In this document: piece by piece, positions 53,549 through 62,375 of the stretch
Numbering within the stretch: the first letter of the stretch is position 1
Layout of the letters: every line of letters begins with the position of its first letter
Origin: Luteimonas rhizosphaerae
GTDB lineage: Bacteria > Pseudomonadota > Gammaproteobacteria > Xanthomonadales > Xanthomonadaceae
NCBI RefSeq assembly: GCF_002849595.1
Contig: NZ_NRQR01000026.1
Coordinates: 186,001-250,000 of the forward strand
DNA: 64,000 bases
Direction of reading: 5' to 3'
Position numbers and translations under genes: made by a program
Notes under the pieces: generated by a model
What the model saw: only the letters and a program-made list of their open reading frames with translations
Told to the model about the DNA's origin: nothing
Databases searched by the model: none

Positions 53549-54327
53549 AGCACATCCTCGGCGGGGGCGTGGCGCGACGGCGCGCGGCCGGCCGGCGCGT
53601 CAGTGGAAGGGGGCTCCGCGGCGGGTGGTGGCGGGCGGTCCGCGAGCCAGCCCGCGATCGCGTCGGCATCGAGCACGCGCACCGGGAACACCATGCGTGC
53701 GTGTTCGAGTCCGCAGAACTCCGCGCACTGGCCGCGCATCGGCGTGCGCTGGTCGGCGCGCAGGCGCAGCGTGTTGACCCGGCCGGGGATCGCATCGATC
53801 TTGCCGCCGAGCCGCGGGATCCAGAAGCTGTGGATGACGTCGTCGCTGGTGATGCGGTACTCGACCATCCGCCCGACGGGCACGGCCAGTTCGTCGATGC
53901 TCTCGCCGATGACCTGGCCGTCCGCGTCGAGATAGCGGAAATGCCATTGCCACTGGCGCGCGGTCACTTCGACGACCGCGTCGACATCGCTGTCGTGGCC
54001 GGTGACGCGGGCGCTGGTCAGGGTGCCGTAGACCAGCAGCGCGGCGACGACGACGGTCGGCAGCACGAACCCGCCGATGATGATCAGCCGCCGCGGCTGC
54101 CGCAGCGCACTGTCCTCGTCGCGGCGGCGCAGGGCCAGCCACAGCAGCGCGAGCACGAGCACCCACACGGCGGTGAACACGGCGGTCATCAGCCACCAGC
54201 CCTGGGCGATCGCGGCCGCGGCGGGCCCGGCCGGATTCAGCGCGGACTGCGGGCCGCCGCAGCCGGCCAGCAGCAGGGACAGGCCCGCCACCGCCAGCGC
54301 CGGCGCGCGAAGTCGAGATTGCAGCAT
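53545..54327 (-). CDS. coxB: Cytochrome c oxidase subunit II (lipoprotein, CuA)
   Basis: This 260-residue protein has a lipoprotein signal (LLLAGC, lipidation at about residue 23), two membrane helices and a periplasmic CuA domain. VTARQWQWHFRYLDADGQVI leads to VIHSFWIPRLGGKIDAIPGR (His ligand) and GQCAEFCGLEHARMVFPVRV (the two Cys, His and Met of CuA). It takes electrons from cytochrome c and passes them to subunit I. It heads the leftward operon and lies divergent from the radical SAM gene (54501), with about 170 bases between them. The tail is Pro/Ala-rich. Confidence 0.94.
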   Translation of the reverse strand: MLQSRLRAPALAVAGLSLLLAGCGGPQSALNPAGPAAAAIAQGWWLMTAVFTAVWVLVLALLWLALRRRDEDSALRQPRRLIIIGGFVLPTVVVAALLVYGTLTSARVTGHDSDVDAVVEVTARQWQWHFRYLDADGQVIGESIDELAVPVGRMVEYRITSDDVIHSFWIPRLGGKIDAIPGRVNTLRLRADQRTPMRGQCAEFCGLEHARMVFPVRVLDADAIAGWLADRPPPPAAEPPSTDAPAGRAPSRHAPAEDVL

Positions 54328-54500
54328 GGTCTTGATGGTGCGACGCCCCGGTCATTCGGGCTGCACGGAACGACAGACCCGGGTGCCACGCTACCGGGCG
54401 GCGCGGGCAGGCAATGTGAATGCGTCGCCGTGTCGCAGCGCCTCCAGCACGTTCATCCCCGATCTCACGGATTGAGACGGCCGTCGGGCAGCGTGCATGG

Positions 54501-55790
54501 GTGAACCTGACCGAAAAACTCGCCATCCTCGCCGACGCCGCCAAGTACGACGCCTCCTGCGCGTCCAGCGGCGCGGGCAAGCGTGACTCGCGCAATACCG
54601 GCGGCATCGGCAGCACCGAGGGCATGGGCATCTGCCACTCGTACACGCCCGACGGCCGTTGCGTGTCGCTGCTGAAGATCCTGCTGACGAACTTCTGCGT
54701 CTTCGACTGCGCCTACTGCGTCAACCGCGTGTCGAGCAACGTGCGCCGCGCGCGTTTCGCGACCGAGGAAGTCGTCAAGCTGACGCTGGACTTCTACAAG
54801 CGCAACTACATCGAAGGCCTGTTCCTGTCGAGCGGCATCATCCGCAACGGCGACTACACGATGGAGCAGCTGGTCGAGGTCGCGCGCAGCCTGCGCGAAG
54901 ACCACCGCTTCGGCGGCTACATCCACCTCAAGACGATTCCCGACGCCGCGCCCGAGCTGCTCGCCGCCGCGGGCCGCTACGCCGACCGGCTCAGCATCAA
55001 CATCGAGCTGCCGACCGAGGCCGGCATGACCGCGCTGGCCCCGGAGAAGACCCACGCGGGCATCCATGGCGCGATGGGCGAACTCAAGTGGCGCATCGAC
55101 GAAGGCAAGGAAGCGCGCAGCCGCAAGCGCACGATCTCCAATGCGGTGCGGGCCAAGATTCCCCGCTTCGCGCCCGCCGGCCAGAGCACCCAGATGATCG
55201 TCGGCGCGGACGGCGCCGACGACCGGCGCATCCTCGAAGCCAGCAACCGCATGTACGGCACCTACCGCATGCGCCGCGTCTACTACTCGGCGTTCAGCCC
55301 GATTCCCGACGCGTCGAAGACGCTGCCACTGCAGGCGCCGCCGCTGCAGCGCGAACACCGGCTCTACCAGGCCGACTGGCTGCTGCGCTTCTACGGCTTC
55401 GACGTCGACGAGATCACGCCGGACGCATCCTCGGGCGCTGCCAACGACGACGATCCCGCGCGCGGCGCCGGCATGCTCGACCTCGACATCGATCCCAAGC
55501 TCGCGTGGGCGCTGCGCAACCCGGCCAGCTTTCCGGTCGACGTCAACCGCGCGCCACGCGAACTGCTGCTGCGGGTGCCGGGCCTCGGCACCAAGACCGT
55601 CGATCGCATCCTGATCGCGCGGCCGCACGGCGCGCTGCGGCTCGACGACCTGTCGCGGCTGCGGGTGCCGCTGAAGAAGGTCATGCCCTTCGTGCAGGTG
55701 CCCGGCCACCATCCGCGCCAGCGCCTCGACGATCCGGTGCGCCTGCGCCACGAACTGGCGCCGCAACCGCGGCAGGCGAGCCTGTTCTGA
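54501..55790 (+). CDS. Putative DNA modification/repair radical SAM protein (TIGR03916 type)
   Basis: This 429-residue enzyme (GTG 54501, VNLTEKLAILADAAKYDASC) has the radical SAM cluster motif C-x3-C-x2-C (Cys 66, 70, 73 in LLTNFCVFDCAYCVNRVSSN). The conserved pattern then follows: EGLFLSSGIIRNGDYTMEQL, GGYIHLKTIPDAAPELL, LSINIELPTEAGMTALAPEK, STQMIVGADGADDRRILEAS and VYYSAFSPIPDAS. The C-terminal part has a helix-hairpin-helix (FPVDVNRAPRELLLRVPGLG, about residues 344-395), which binds DNA. The family is known only by its pairing with UdgX-type proteins, as here. The substrate base and the chemistry are unknown. Confidence 0.92.
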   Translation: MNLTEKLAILADAAKYDASCASSGAGKRDSRNTGGIGSTEGMGICHSYTPDGRCVSLLKILLTNFCVFDCAYCVNRVSSNVRRARFATEEVVKLTLDFYKRNYIEGLFLSSGIIRNGDYTMEQLVEVARSLREDHRFGGYIHLKTIPDAAPELLAAAGRYADRLSINIELPTEAGMTALAPEKTHAGIHGAMGELKWRIDEGKEARSRKRTISNAVRAKIPRFAPAGQSTQMIVGADGADDRRILEASNRMYGTYRMRRVYYSAFSPIPDASKTLPLQAPPLQREHRLYQADWLLRFYGFDVDEITPDASSGAANDDDPARGAGMLDLDIDPKLAWALRNPASFPVDVNRAPRELLLRVPGLGTKTVDRILIARPHGALRLDDLSRLRVPLKKVMPFVQVPGHHPRQRLDDPVRLRHELAPQPRQASLF

Positions 55791-55986
55791 TGCGGCATGC
55801 GGCGGCGTCGCACCGTCCGGTGCGGGTGCGCCCGTTCCCCGGTGCGCCACCCGTTCGCCGGCAGCCGCGTCTGCGGCACGACGGCGGAGACTGCGTGCCA
55901 TCCACGCATGCCGGTTCGCATGGCTGGCGCGTCGCGCCTTGCGCGATCAACGGGCGTGGCGACATGGACCACCCGGTGCACGTCGC
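55791..55986. other. Gap between the radical SAM and UdgX genes
   Basis: About 200 bases separate the two co-oriented genes. I see no terminator or separate promoter I can support; the genes may share a transcript. The frame of the UdgX gene is open a short way upstream of its start. Confidence 0.35.
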
Positions 55987-57429
55987 ATGAGCCTGTTCCC
56001 GCCGGCGCCGCGTGGGCAGGACACCGTTGCCGCGTCCGTCGAACCGCCCTGGGACCCGGTCGCGTGGCGCACGGCGGCACGCGCGGCGCTGTGTGCCGAC
56101 ATCCCGCCGGACCGCATCGACTGGACCGGGGGCGCGCAGGGCTCGCTGCTCGGTGGCCTCGACGTCCGCGCGCTGCCCGCGACCCGGCCGGCGCCGCGCG
56201 TGCCGTCGGAATTCATGGGGCTCGCCGATGCGGTGCTGTGCCATCGCGATCCAGACCGCCACGGTCTGCTGTACCGGATGCTGTGGCGGATCGCCCACGG
56301 GGAGCGCGCGCTGCTGCAGCGCATGGCCGATCCCGACGTGCACCGCGCGCGCATCCTCGCGCAGGCGATCCGTCGCGACACCCACAAGATGAAGGCCTTC
56401 GTGCGCTTCCGCGCGGTGCCGGGCGCGGACGAGCAGTACGTCGCGTGGTTCGAACCCGACCATGCCATCGTCGACCGCGTCGCGCCGTTCTTCATGCGTC
56501 GCTTCACCGGCATGCGCTGGGCGATCGTGACCCCGTACCGCACCGCGCTGTGGGACGGCAGCACGCTGGCGTTCGCGGGCGGCGGCACGCGCGCCGATGC
56601 GCCCGCCGACGACGCCAACGAGGATCTGTGGCGCACGTACTACGGCCACATCTTCAATCCCGCGCGTCTCAATCCGACGATGATGCGCAGCGAGATGCCG
56701 CAGAAGTACTGGAAGCACCTGCCCGAGGCGGCGCTGCTGCCGACGCTGATCCGCGATGCCGGCGTGCGCGTGCGCGAGATGGCCGAGCGCGAACACGAAG
56801 CGCCGCGGCGGCGTATTCCCGACGCGCCCCAGCCCGCGCCGGTCGCGGCCGGCACGCTCGAGGCGCTGCGCGAGGAGGCGCGCGACTGCCGCCGCTGTCC
56901 GTTGTGGGAGCCCGCGACCCAGACCGTGTTCGGCGAAGGTCCGTCGGATGCGCGGACGATGATCGTCGGCGAACAGCCGGGCGACGAGGAGGATCTCAGC
57001 GGCCGGCCCTTCGTCGGCCCGGCCGGGCGCCTGTTCGCGCGTGCGCTCGACGAGCTCGGCATCGCCCGCGACACGCTGTACCTGACCAATGCGGTCAAGC
57101 ATTTCCGCTTCGAGCCGCGCGGCAAGCGGCGCATCCACAGCAAGCCGGGTGTCGCCCACATCAATGCCTGCAACGGCTGGCTGCAGCGCGAGATCGCGCT
57201 GGTGCGTCCGGCGCGCATCGTCTGCCTCGGTGCGTCCGCGGCGCGCGCGGTGTTCGGCCCGGGCATTCGCCTGACCGAATCGCGCGGCGTCTGGCGCACC
57301 CGCGACGACGGCATCCGTGCGTTCGCGACGGTGCATCCATCGTGGGTCCTGCGCCAGGCCGACGACGCGGCGCGCGCCGAGGCCTACGCCGGCTTCGTCG
57401 ACGATCTGCGGGAACTGCTGGACGCGTGA
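55987..57429 (+). CDS. DUF4130-UdgX fusion: uracil-DNA binding protein
   Basis: This 480-residue protein joins an N-terminal TIGR03915/DUF4130 SAM-associated domain (about residues 1-270: DTHKMKAFVRFRAVPGADEQ, RRFTGMRWAIVTPYRTALWD, YYGHIFNPARLNP) to a UdgX domain. The UdgX part has the family motifs: GEQPGDEEDLSGRPFVGPAG (residues 328-347), the KRRIH R-loop at 380-384, and VHPSWVLRQ near 449. The cysteines for a 4Fe-4S cluster are Cys 301, 304, 395 and 413. In characterised UdgX the His of KRRIH forms a covalent bond to uracil-containing DNA and so marks it. It is found next to the radical SAM gene, so the two probably act in one DNA pathway. Confidence 0.92.
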   Translation: MSLFPPAPRGQDTVAASVEPPWDPVAWRTAARAALCADIPPDRIDWTGGAQGSLLGGLDVRALPATRPAPRVPSEFMGLADAVLCHRDPDRHGLLYRMLWRIAHGERALLQRMADPDVHRARILAQAIRRDTHKMKAFVRFRAVPGADEQYVAWFEPDHAIVDRVAPFFMRRFTGMRWAIVTPYRTALWDGSTLAFAGGGTRADAPADDANEDLWRTYYGHIFNPARLNPTMMRSEMPQKYWKHLPEAALLPTLIRDAGVRVREMAEREHEAPRRRIPDAPQPAPVAAGTLEALREEARDCRRCPLWEPATQTVFGEGPSDARTMIVGEQPGDEEDLSGRPFVGPAGRLFARALDELGIARDTLYLTNAVKHFRFEPRGKRRIHSKPGVAHINACNGWLQREIALVRPARIVCLGASAARAVFGPGIRLTESRGVWRTRDDGIRAFATVHPSWVLRQADDAARAEAYAGFVDDLRELLDA

Positions 57430-57535
57430 TCGGGGCGGCGCGGGTGAATCGATGCTGACGCCGACCGGGCCGTATTCACTCCGGCATCGCAGTGCGGGGC
57501 CAAGACTCCGGCCACCCCAACGCAGGAGAAGTCCG

Positions 57536-57954
57536 ATGACCCATGCAGCCGCAACCCGTGGCCTGGTGCTGGCCCTGTCGCTCGCCGCCGCCGGTGCCGC
57601 GTCGGCGCAGACCGCGCCGGCCGCCGATGCGATGACGAGCGCCCAGGTGCGCGCCGCGCTGACCGAAGGCGGTTACACCGAGATAAGGCCGACGTCACCG
57701 ACGCCAACGGCAACAAGATCGACGTGCGCCTGGACCCGGCGACCGGCCGCGTGTATCCGGAGACCGCGGGCGCGACCAATCTCGGCGAGGCCGATATCCG
57801 CGCCAAGCTGACCGCCGCGGGTTTCACCCGCATCGAGGACGTCGAGTTCGACGACGGCATGTGGAAGGCGGAAGCGGATACCGCCGAAGGCCAGCGCGTC
57901 GATCTGAAGCTGGATCCGGAAGACGGCCGCGTCGTCAGCCAGTCGCGCGACTAA
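57536..57954 (+). pseudogene. PepSY-like repeat protein, first repeat damaged by an internal deletion
   Basis: From ATG 57536 (CAGGAGAAG ribosome site) the frame gives a signal peptide (MTHAAATRGLVLALSLAAAG, cleaved near ASA/QTA) and the start of a first repeat, MTSAQVRAALTEGGYTEI at about 57680, then noise. The rest is one frame over: ADVTDANGNKIDVRLDPATG, then the second repeat ADIRAKLTAAGFTRIEDVEF, DDGMWKAEADTAEGQRVDLK. Compared with the second repeat, the first lacks the residues matching EDVEFDDGMW, so about 31 bases are gone. The intact protein would be periplasmic with two PepSY-like units. Confidence 0.82.
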
Positions 57955-58001
57955 GACGCGCAGGCCGGCCGCGCGCTGCGCGGATCCGGTCGCTTTGAAG
58001 C

Positions 58002-58029
58002 ACGACGCCCGGTCCAGGCCGGGCGTCGT
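58002..58029 (+). terminator. Hairpin downstream of the PepSY gene
   Basis: ACGACGCCCGG and CCGGGCGTCGT pair over 11 bp with the loop TCCAGG, about 48 bases after the stop and ahead of the facing gene at 58107. No T-run follows. Confidence 0.55.
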
Positions 58030-58106
58030 CGTGTCCGGGGCGCGGTGGCGGCAACGAGCGCACGTCGCCGCAGGTCGCGCCGCGCTGCCGGCAGCCGTTT
58101 GCAGCG

Positions 58107-58577
58107 TCAGTCGGGCGTCGGCGTGACCGCGGCCGGCGCCGCTGCCTTGACGCATGTCGCGGCATCGCGCGGCGCATCGGGTGTCGCGACGATGCAGGCC
58201 GCCGCAGCCTGCGCCCAGATCGATGCACCGCTGGCGTCCTGCGCAGACAGCGCGTCGCCGGCGTCGATCCAGCGCGCGATGTCGACGATGCGCTGACGGT
58301 CCTCCAGCGATGCGGTCGCGTCGAGCGACGCCGCGGCATTGACGAAGCTGGCCGCGAAGGCCTGGGTCGCACGCGCGTGGACGAGGTCGGGTCCGGCAAT
58401 GCCGTCGGGCGCCGCGATCAGCGCCTGCAAGGCGATCGCCTCGCGCGCCTTCAGGTCGCCGGCCGAACCGATGCTGGTGCGCAGCAGCACCGTCGTGCCC
58501 AGCGCACCGATGAACATGCCGGCCAGCAGCGCCAGGATGACGGCGACCAGCAGGCCGGTGCGGGATCGTTCGGACAT
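58107..58577 (-). CDS. Single-helix membrane protein, function unknown
   Basis: This 156-residue protein has one N-terminal membrane helix (TGLLVAVILALLAGMFIGAL) and an Ala-rich, mostly helical extracytoplasmic part (LKAREAIALQALIAAPDGIA, ASLEDRQRIVDIARWIDAGD, AAAACIVATPDAPRDAATCV) with two cysteines that may pair. I recognise no family. Confidence 0.7.
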   Translation of the reverse strand: MSERSRTGLLVAVILALLAGMFIGALGTTVLLRTSIGSAGDLKAREAIALQALIAAPDGIAGPDLVHARATQAFAASFVNAAASLDATASLEDRQRIVDIARWIDAGDALSAQDASGASIWAQAAAACIVATPDAPRDAATCVKAAAPAAVTPTPD

Positions 58578-58678
58578 GGCATCAAGGTGCGGCGCAGCCG
58601 GCGCGGCCGGCGGGCGCTCAGGCTACCACCGGCGCAGGCGGCGACCGCGCGACCGGATGTCGCACGGCGCGCGCGGGA

Positions 58679-59068
58679 TCAGCGGATCCAGCCGCGCAGT
58701 TCCTCGCGGCTCAGACGACCGTCGCCGTTCGCGTCGACGCCGCCGAATTCCGACCGCAGCGTCGGATGCGACACCGCTTCGGCGCGGTCGATGAACCCGT
58801 CGCCATCGGCGTCGAGCGCCTCGAAGTGCAGGCGGTAGGCATCGGTCTGCGCGGACGCGGGCTCGTAGGAGCGCACGATGACCTCCTGGCCGTCGGCGTC
58901 GCCGAAGGTGACCAGTCCGGTCTGGCGACCGCTGGCTGGCGAGGTGACCGGGGCGGCATCGGATTGTTCGAGCGGCGAGGTGCTGACCTGCGCGGTGGCG
59001 GCACCAGCGCCGGCGAGCGCCAGCATGGCCAGCGACAGGGACGGGAAGAAGCGGAGCGATCGGGTCAT
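58679..59068 (-). CDS. Exported EF-hand protein
   Basis: This 129-residue protein has a signal peptide (MTRSLRFFPSLSLAMLALAG, cleaved near ATA/QVS) and two EF-hand calcium loops: DADGDGFIDRAE and DANGDGRLSREE, separated by a helix (VSHPTLRSEFGG). The Asp/Asn/Gly/Glu positions are all right for binding calcium. It would sit in the periplasm. The next gene in the same direction upstream is TspO-like at 59091, 22 bases away, so they may be cotranscribed. Confidence 0.88.
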   Translation of the reverse strand: MTRSLRFFPSLSLAMLALAGAGAATAQVSTSPLEQSDAAPVTSPASGRQTGLVTFGDADGQEVIVRSYEPASAQTDAYRLHFEALDADGDGFIDRAEAVSHPTLRSEFGGVDANGDGRLSREELRGWIR

Positions 59069-59090
59069 GACGGCCTCGTCGGGGTGGGAA

Positions 59091-59828
59091 TCAGGTGCGG
59101 GCGCGCAGGCGCAGCCACGCGGTCTGCAGGGTCAGCAGCGCCGCGAGCGCGACCGCGATCCAGGCGGACGTCGCGGCACCGGGCAGCTCGGCCTGCGACT
59201 GCCGGAGGTAGACGGCGACCAGGCCCCACCAGGCGATCGCCAGATACGCGACGTTGCCGCGCATGCGCGCGTTCAGCGCCAGCAGCACCACGGCGGCGGC
59301 GACCCACAGCGCCGCGCTCCACGCGAGCATGTCGCCGCTCGGCAGCAGGCGGTAGGCGACGACGGTCTGCGCGAGATTGAGGAACGCGGCCAGCGACAGC
59401 CAGCCGGCGTGGATCGACAGCGCCAGCCAAGCGAGCCGGCGGCCCGATGCCGCGCCCGGCCGCGAGAGCTGCACCGCGCACCAGGCCAGCGCCGCCAGCG
59501 CACCGAAGATCACCAGTACGCACAGCCAGAACAGCCCGGCCGAGAACAGCGGCATCCAGATCGCCGTCAGGAAGAATCCGAGCGCGGCCGCCGGCGCGAT
59601 GCGCGCCAGCGTCGCGTCGCGACGACGCGCGCCGGTGGCCTGCCAGACGGCGTAGGCCACATCGAGCAGGAAGATCAGGCCCCACACCGAAAACGCATAG
59701 CCGGCGGCGACCAGCAGCGTGGGATAGCGGTCCGAGATCGTGCCCTGGTCCGGGCCGAAGGCACCGGTCTGGGACAGCCACGCGACCAGCGGCATGGCGA
59801 GCGACAGCAGCAGGACGAGCAGGCGCAT
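59091..59828 (-). CDS. TspO/MBR-related membrane protein
   Basis: This 245-residue protein has about seven helices: MRLLVLLLSLAMPLVAWLSQ, LLVAAGYAFSVWGLIFLLDV, LARIAPAAALGFFLTAIWMP, ALAALAWCAVQLS, WLALSIHAGWLSLAAFLNLA, WVAAAVVLLALNARMRGNVA and AWIAVALAALLTLQTAWLRL. The FSVWGLIF, SIHAGWLS and AWWGL tryptophan positions suggest the tryptophan-rich sensory protein (TspO) fold, although it is longer than classical TspO (about 160) and has extra helices. It may bind porphyrins or steroids, but this is not proven. Confidence 0.7.
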   Translation of the reverse strand: MRLLVLLLSLAMPLVAWLSQTGAFGPDQGTISDRYPTLLVAAGYAFSVWGLIFLLDVAYAVWQATGARRRDATLARIAPAAALGFFLTAIWMPLFSAGLFWLCVLVIFGALAALAWCAVQLSRPGAASGRRLAWLALSIHAGWLSLAAFLNLAQTVVAYRLLPSGDMLAWSAALWVAAAVVLLALNARMRGNVAYLAIAWWGLVAVYLRQSQAELPGAATSAWIAVALAALLTLQTAWLRLRART

Positions 59829-60137
59829 GGAGCGACTCCGAAAGCGGTGGCGATACGGGACCGGGCGCAGCGGCGCTTGCCGCGGGACGGCCGGTTGCCC
59901 GTGGAGGACGGGCGCGAGGCTAGCACCGGGGTCGTGATGGCGTGGAGTGCCGGCGGTGCACGAGCACGCGCGCTGCGGATCGCACACCGGGGACGGCCGC
60001 CACGCCTTCGCTCGGCCACCTGACGCGGGGCAGGCCGCGCCGCCACGGGCGATGCCGATGCCGCTCCGGCCCGGCGTCCGCGTGCCGGACCGACGGCCCC
60101 GCGCGAGCCGCGGCGTCCGTCTGCCGCTGCTGCGGCG
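59829..60137. other. Intergenic region
   Basis: About 310 bases separate the TspO-like start from the stop of oligopeptidase A upstream. It contains no gene I can support and no T-tailed terminator. Confidence 0.4.
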
Positions 60138-62171
60138 TCAGGCCGCCATGCCGCCATGGCGCAGCAGCGCGGCGAGGTCCGGGTCGCGGCCGCGGAACGC
60201 GCGGAAGTTCTCGATCGCCGGCCGGCTGCCGCCGCGCGCGAGGATCTCGCTGCGGAAGCGTGCGCCGGTGTCGGCCACCTGTTCCGGCGCTTCCTCGAAC
60301 GCGGCGTACGCGTCCGCGCTCAGCACTTCGGCCCATTTGTAGCTGTAGTAGCCGGCCGCATAGCCGCCGGCGAAGATGTGGCTGAACTGGTGCGGGAACC
60401 GGTGCCAGGCCGGCGTGCGGTTCACGGCGACTTCGTCACGTACGCGTTCGAGCAGTTGCAGCACGTCGTCCTGCGCGGGATCGAAGCCGGCATGCAGCTG
60501 CATGTCGAACAGCGCGAACTCGATCTGGCGCAGCGTCTGCAGGCCGCTCTGGAAATTGCGCGCCGCCAGCATCTTGTCGAAGAGCTCGCTCGGCAACGGC
60601 GCGCCGGTGTCGACGTGCGCGGTCATCGCCTGCACGCGATCCCATTCCCAGCAGAAGTTCTCCATGAACTGGCTCGGCAGTTCCACCGCGTCCCATTCCA
60701 CGCCGTTGATGCCCGCGACCGGCAATTCGCCGATCGCGGTCAGCAACTGGTGCAGGCCGTGGCCCATTTCGTGGAAGAGGGTGATCACTTCGGTGTGGGT
60801 GAACGTGGCCGGCGTGCCGTCGCCGCCCTTGCCGAAGTTGCAGACCAGCTGCACCAGCGGCGTCTGGCTGCCGTCGTCGCGCTCGCGCCGGTTGCGGCAG
60901 TCGTCCATCCACGCGCCGCCGCGCTTGCCGGTGCGCGCGTAGAGGTCGAGATAGAACTGGCCGACCAGGCGGCCGTCGGCATCGACCAGGCGATGGAAGC
61001 GCACGTCCGGATGCCAGGTCGGCGCGGTGTCGGGTTCGACCCGCAGGCCGTACAGCGCCTGCACGACATCGAACAGCCCGGCGAGCACGCGGTCCTCGGT
61101 GAAGTACTGCTTCACCGTCTGCGCGGAATAGCTGTAGCGCGCCTGGCGCAGCTTGTCGCTGGCCCAGGCGATGTCCCAGGGCTCGAGCGTGTCGAGCCCC
61201 AGCGTGTCGCGCGCGAAGGCCTCGAGCTCGGCGCGGTCCTGGCGCGCGTGCGGCGTCGCGCGCGCGGCGAGGTCGCGCAGGAAGGTCTGCACCTCGTCGG
61301 GCCCGGTGGCCATCTTGGTCGCCAGCGACAGCTCGGCGTAGCTGGCGAACCCGAGCAGCGCGGCCTGCTCGGTGCGCAGCGCGAGAATGCGCGCGATCAG
61401 CGGGCCGTTGTCGAGTTCGGCGGGGCCGGACTCCGACGCGCGCAGACCGAACGCGCGGTACAGCCGCTCGCGCAGGCCGCGATCGTCGGCATAGGTCTGC
61501 ACCGGCAGATAGACCGGCATCTGCAGCGTCAGCTTCCAGCCGTCGACGCCGTCCGCCTGGGCGGCGGCGCGCGCGGCCGCGACGACATCGGCGGGCAGGC
61601 CGGCGAGCTCGGTGTCGCTGGACGCGATGTAGGCGAACGCGTCGGTCGCATCGAGCACGTGTTCGGAGAACTGCGCGCCCAGCGCGGCGAGCGCCTGCTG
61701 GATCTCGGCGAAGCGCGCCTTCGCGTCGGGCTCGAGCGCCGCGCCGCCCAGGCGGAAGTCGCGCAGGGCGTTGTCGACGACGCGCCGGCGCACGACGTCC
61801 AGCCCCAGCGCGTCGGCCTGGTCGGCCAGCGCCTGGTACTGCGCGAACAGCGCCGCATCCTGGCCCAGCGCGCTGAAGAACGCGGTGACCTTCGGCAACG
61901 CCGCGTTGTAGGCCGCGCGCAGGTCGGGCGTGTTGACCACCGCGTTGAGATGGCTGACCTGGTGCCAGGCGCGCGCGAGGCGTTCGGTCGCATCCTCCAG
62001 CGGCGCGACCACGGTCTGCCAGCCGACCGGCTGCATCCGGCCGGCGACGGCGACGGCCGCTTCGGCCTCGGTCACCAGCACGTCGATCGCAGGCTGGATG
62101 TGCGCCGGTTCGATCGCATCGAAACGGGGCAGGCCGGAGAAATCGAGCAGCGGATTGGTGGCGGGGGACAT
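60138..62171 (-). CDS. prlC: Oligopeptidase A (M3 metallopeptidase)
   Basis: This 677-residue cytosolic zinc peptidase starts MSPATNPLLDFSGLPRFDAI. The catalytic motif is TLFHEMGHGLHQLLTAIGEL (HExxH), with the third ligand Glu in NGVEWDAVELPSQFMENFCW. The PAWHRFPHQFSHIFAGGYAA and GYYSYKWAEVLSADAYAAFE segments complete the M3 signature. It degrades peptides, including signal peptides after cleavage. The start at 62171 is used. It is divergent from the antiporter gene. Confidence 0.95.
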   Translation of the reverse strand: MSPATNPLLDFSGLPRFDAIEPAHIQPAIDVLVTEAEAAVAVAGRMQPVGWQTVVAPLEDATERLARAWHQVSHLNAVVNTPDLRAAYNAALPKVTAFFSALGQDAALFAQYQALADQADALGLDVVRRRVVDNALRDFRLGGAALEPDAKARFAEIQQALAALGAQFSEHVLDATDAFAYIASSDTELAGLPADVVAAARAAAQADGVDGWKLTLQMPVYLPVQTYADDRGLRERLYRAFGLRASESGPAELDNGPLIARILALRTEQAALLGFASYAELSLATKMATGPDEVQTFLRDLAARATPHARQDRAELEAFARDTLGLDTLEPWDIAWASDKLRQARYSYSAQTVKQYFTEDRVLAGLFDVVQALYGLRVEPDTAPTWHPDVRFHRLVDADGRLVGQFYLDLYARTGKRGGAWMDDCRNRRERDDGSQTPLVQLVCNFGKGGDGTPATFTHTEVITLFHEMGHGLHQLLTAIGELPVAGINGVEWDAVELPSQFMENFCWEWDRVQAMTAHVDTGAPLPSELFDKMLAARNFQSGLQTLRQIEFALFDMQLHAGFDPAQDDVLQLLERVRDEVAVNRTPAWHRFPHQFSHIFAGGYAAGYYSYKWAEVLSADAYAAFEEAPEQVADTGARFRSEILARGGSRPAIENFRAFRGRDPDLAALLRHGGMAA

Positions 62172-62375
62172 GGCGGTACCGGAAAGCGGAGACGAGGCTC
62201 GATTCTAGGCGCGCGTCGCTGCATGGCGCTTGGCTGGCGGCGCAGGTGGTCCGAAACCGCGGCTGTCCGACGTCGCAACCTGCGGGCGTCCGCGCGTCGG
62301 CGCCCCGCGGATCGGCGGCCGTCGGCGGTATCGTGGCGGCCGGGCCGCCGATGGCCTGCCAGGCAGCGGTGCGGG

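Noticed and set aside
50649..53795. 1048-codon minus frame spanning the oxidase operon
   Set aside because: Shadow of the subunit I-III gene; only its last 120 codons, starting at the GTGA overlap, are protein-like.
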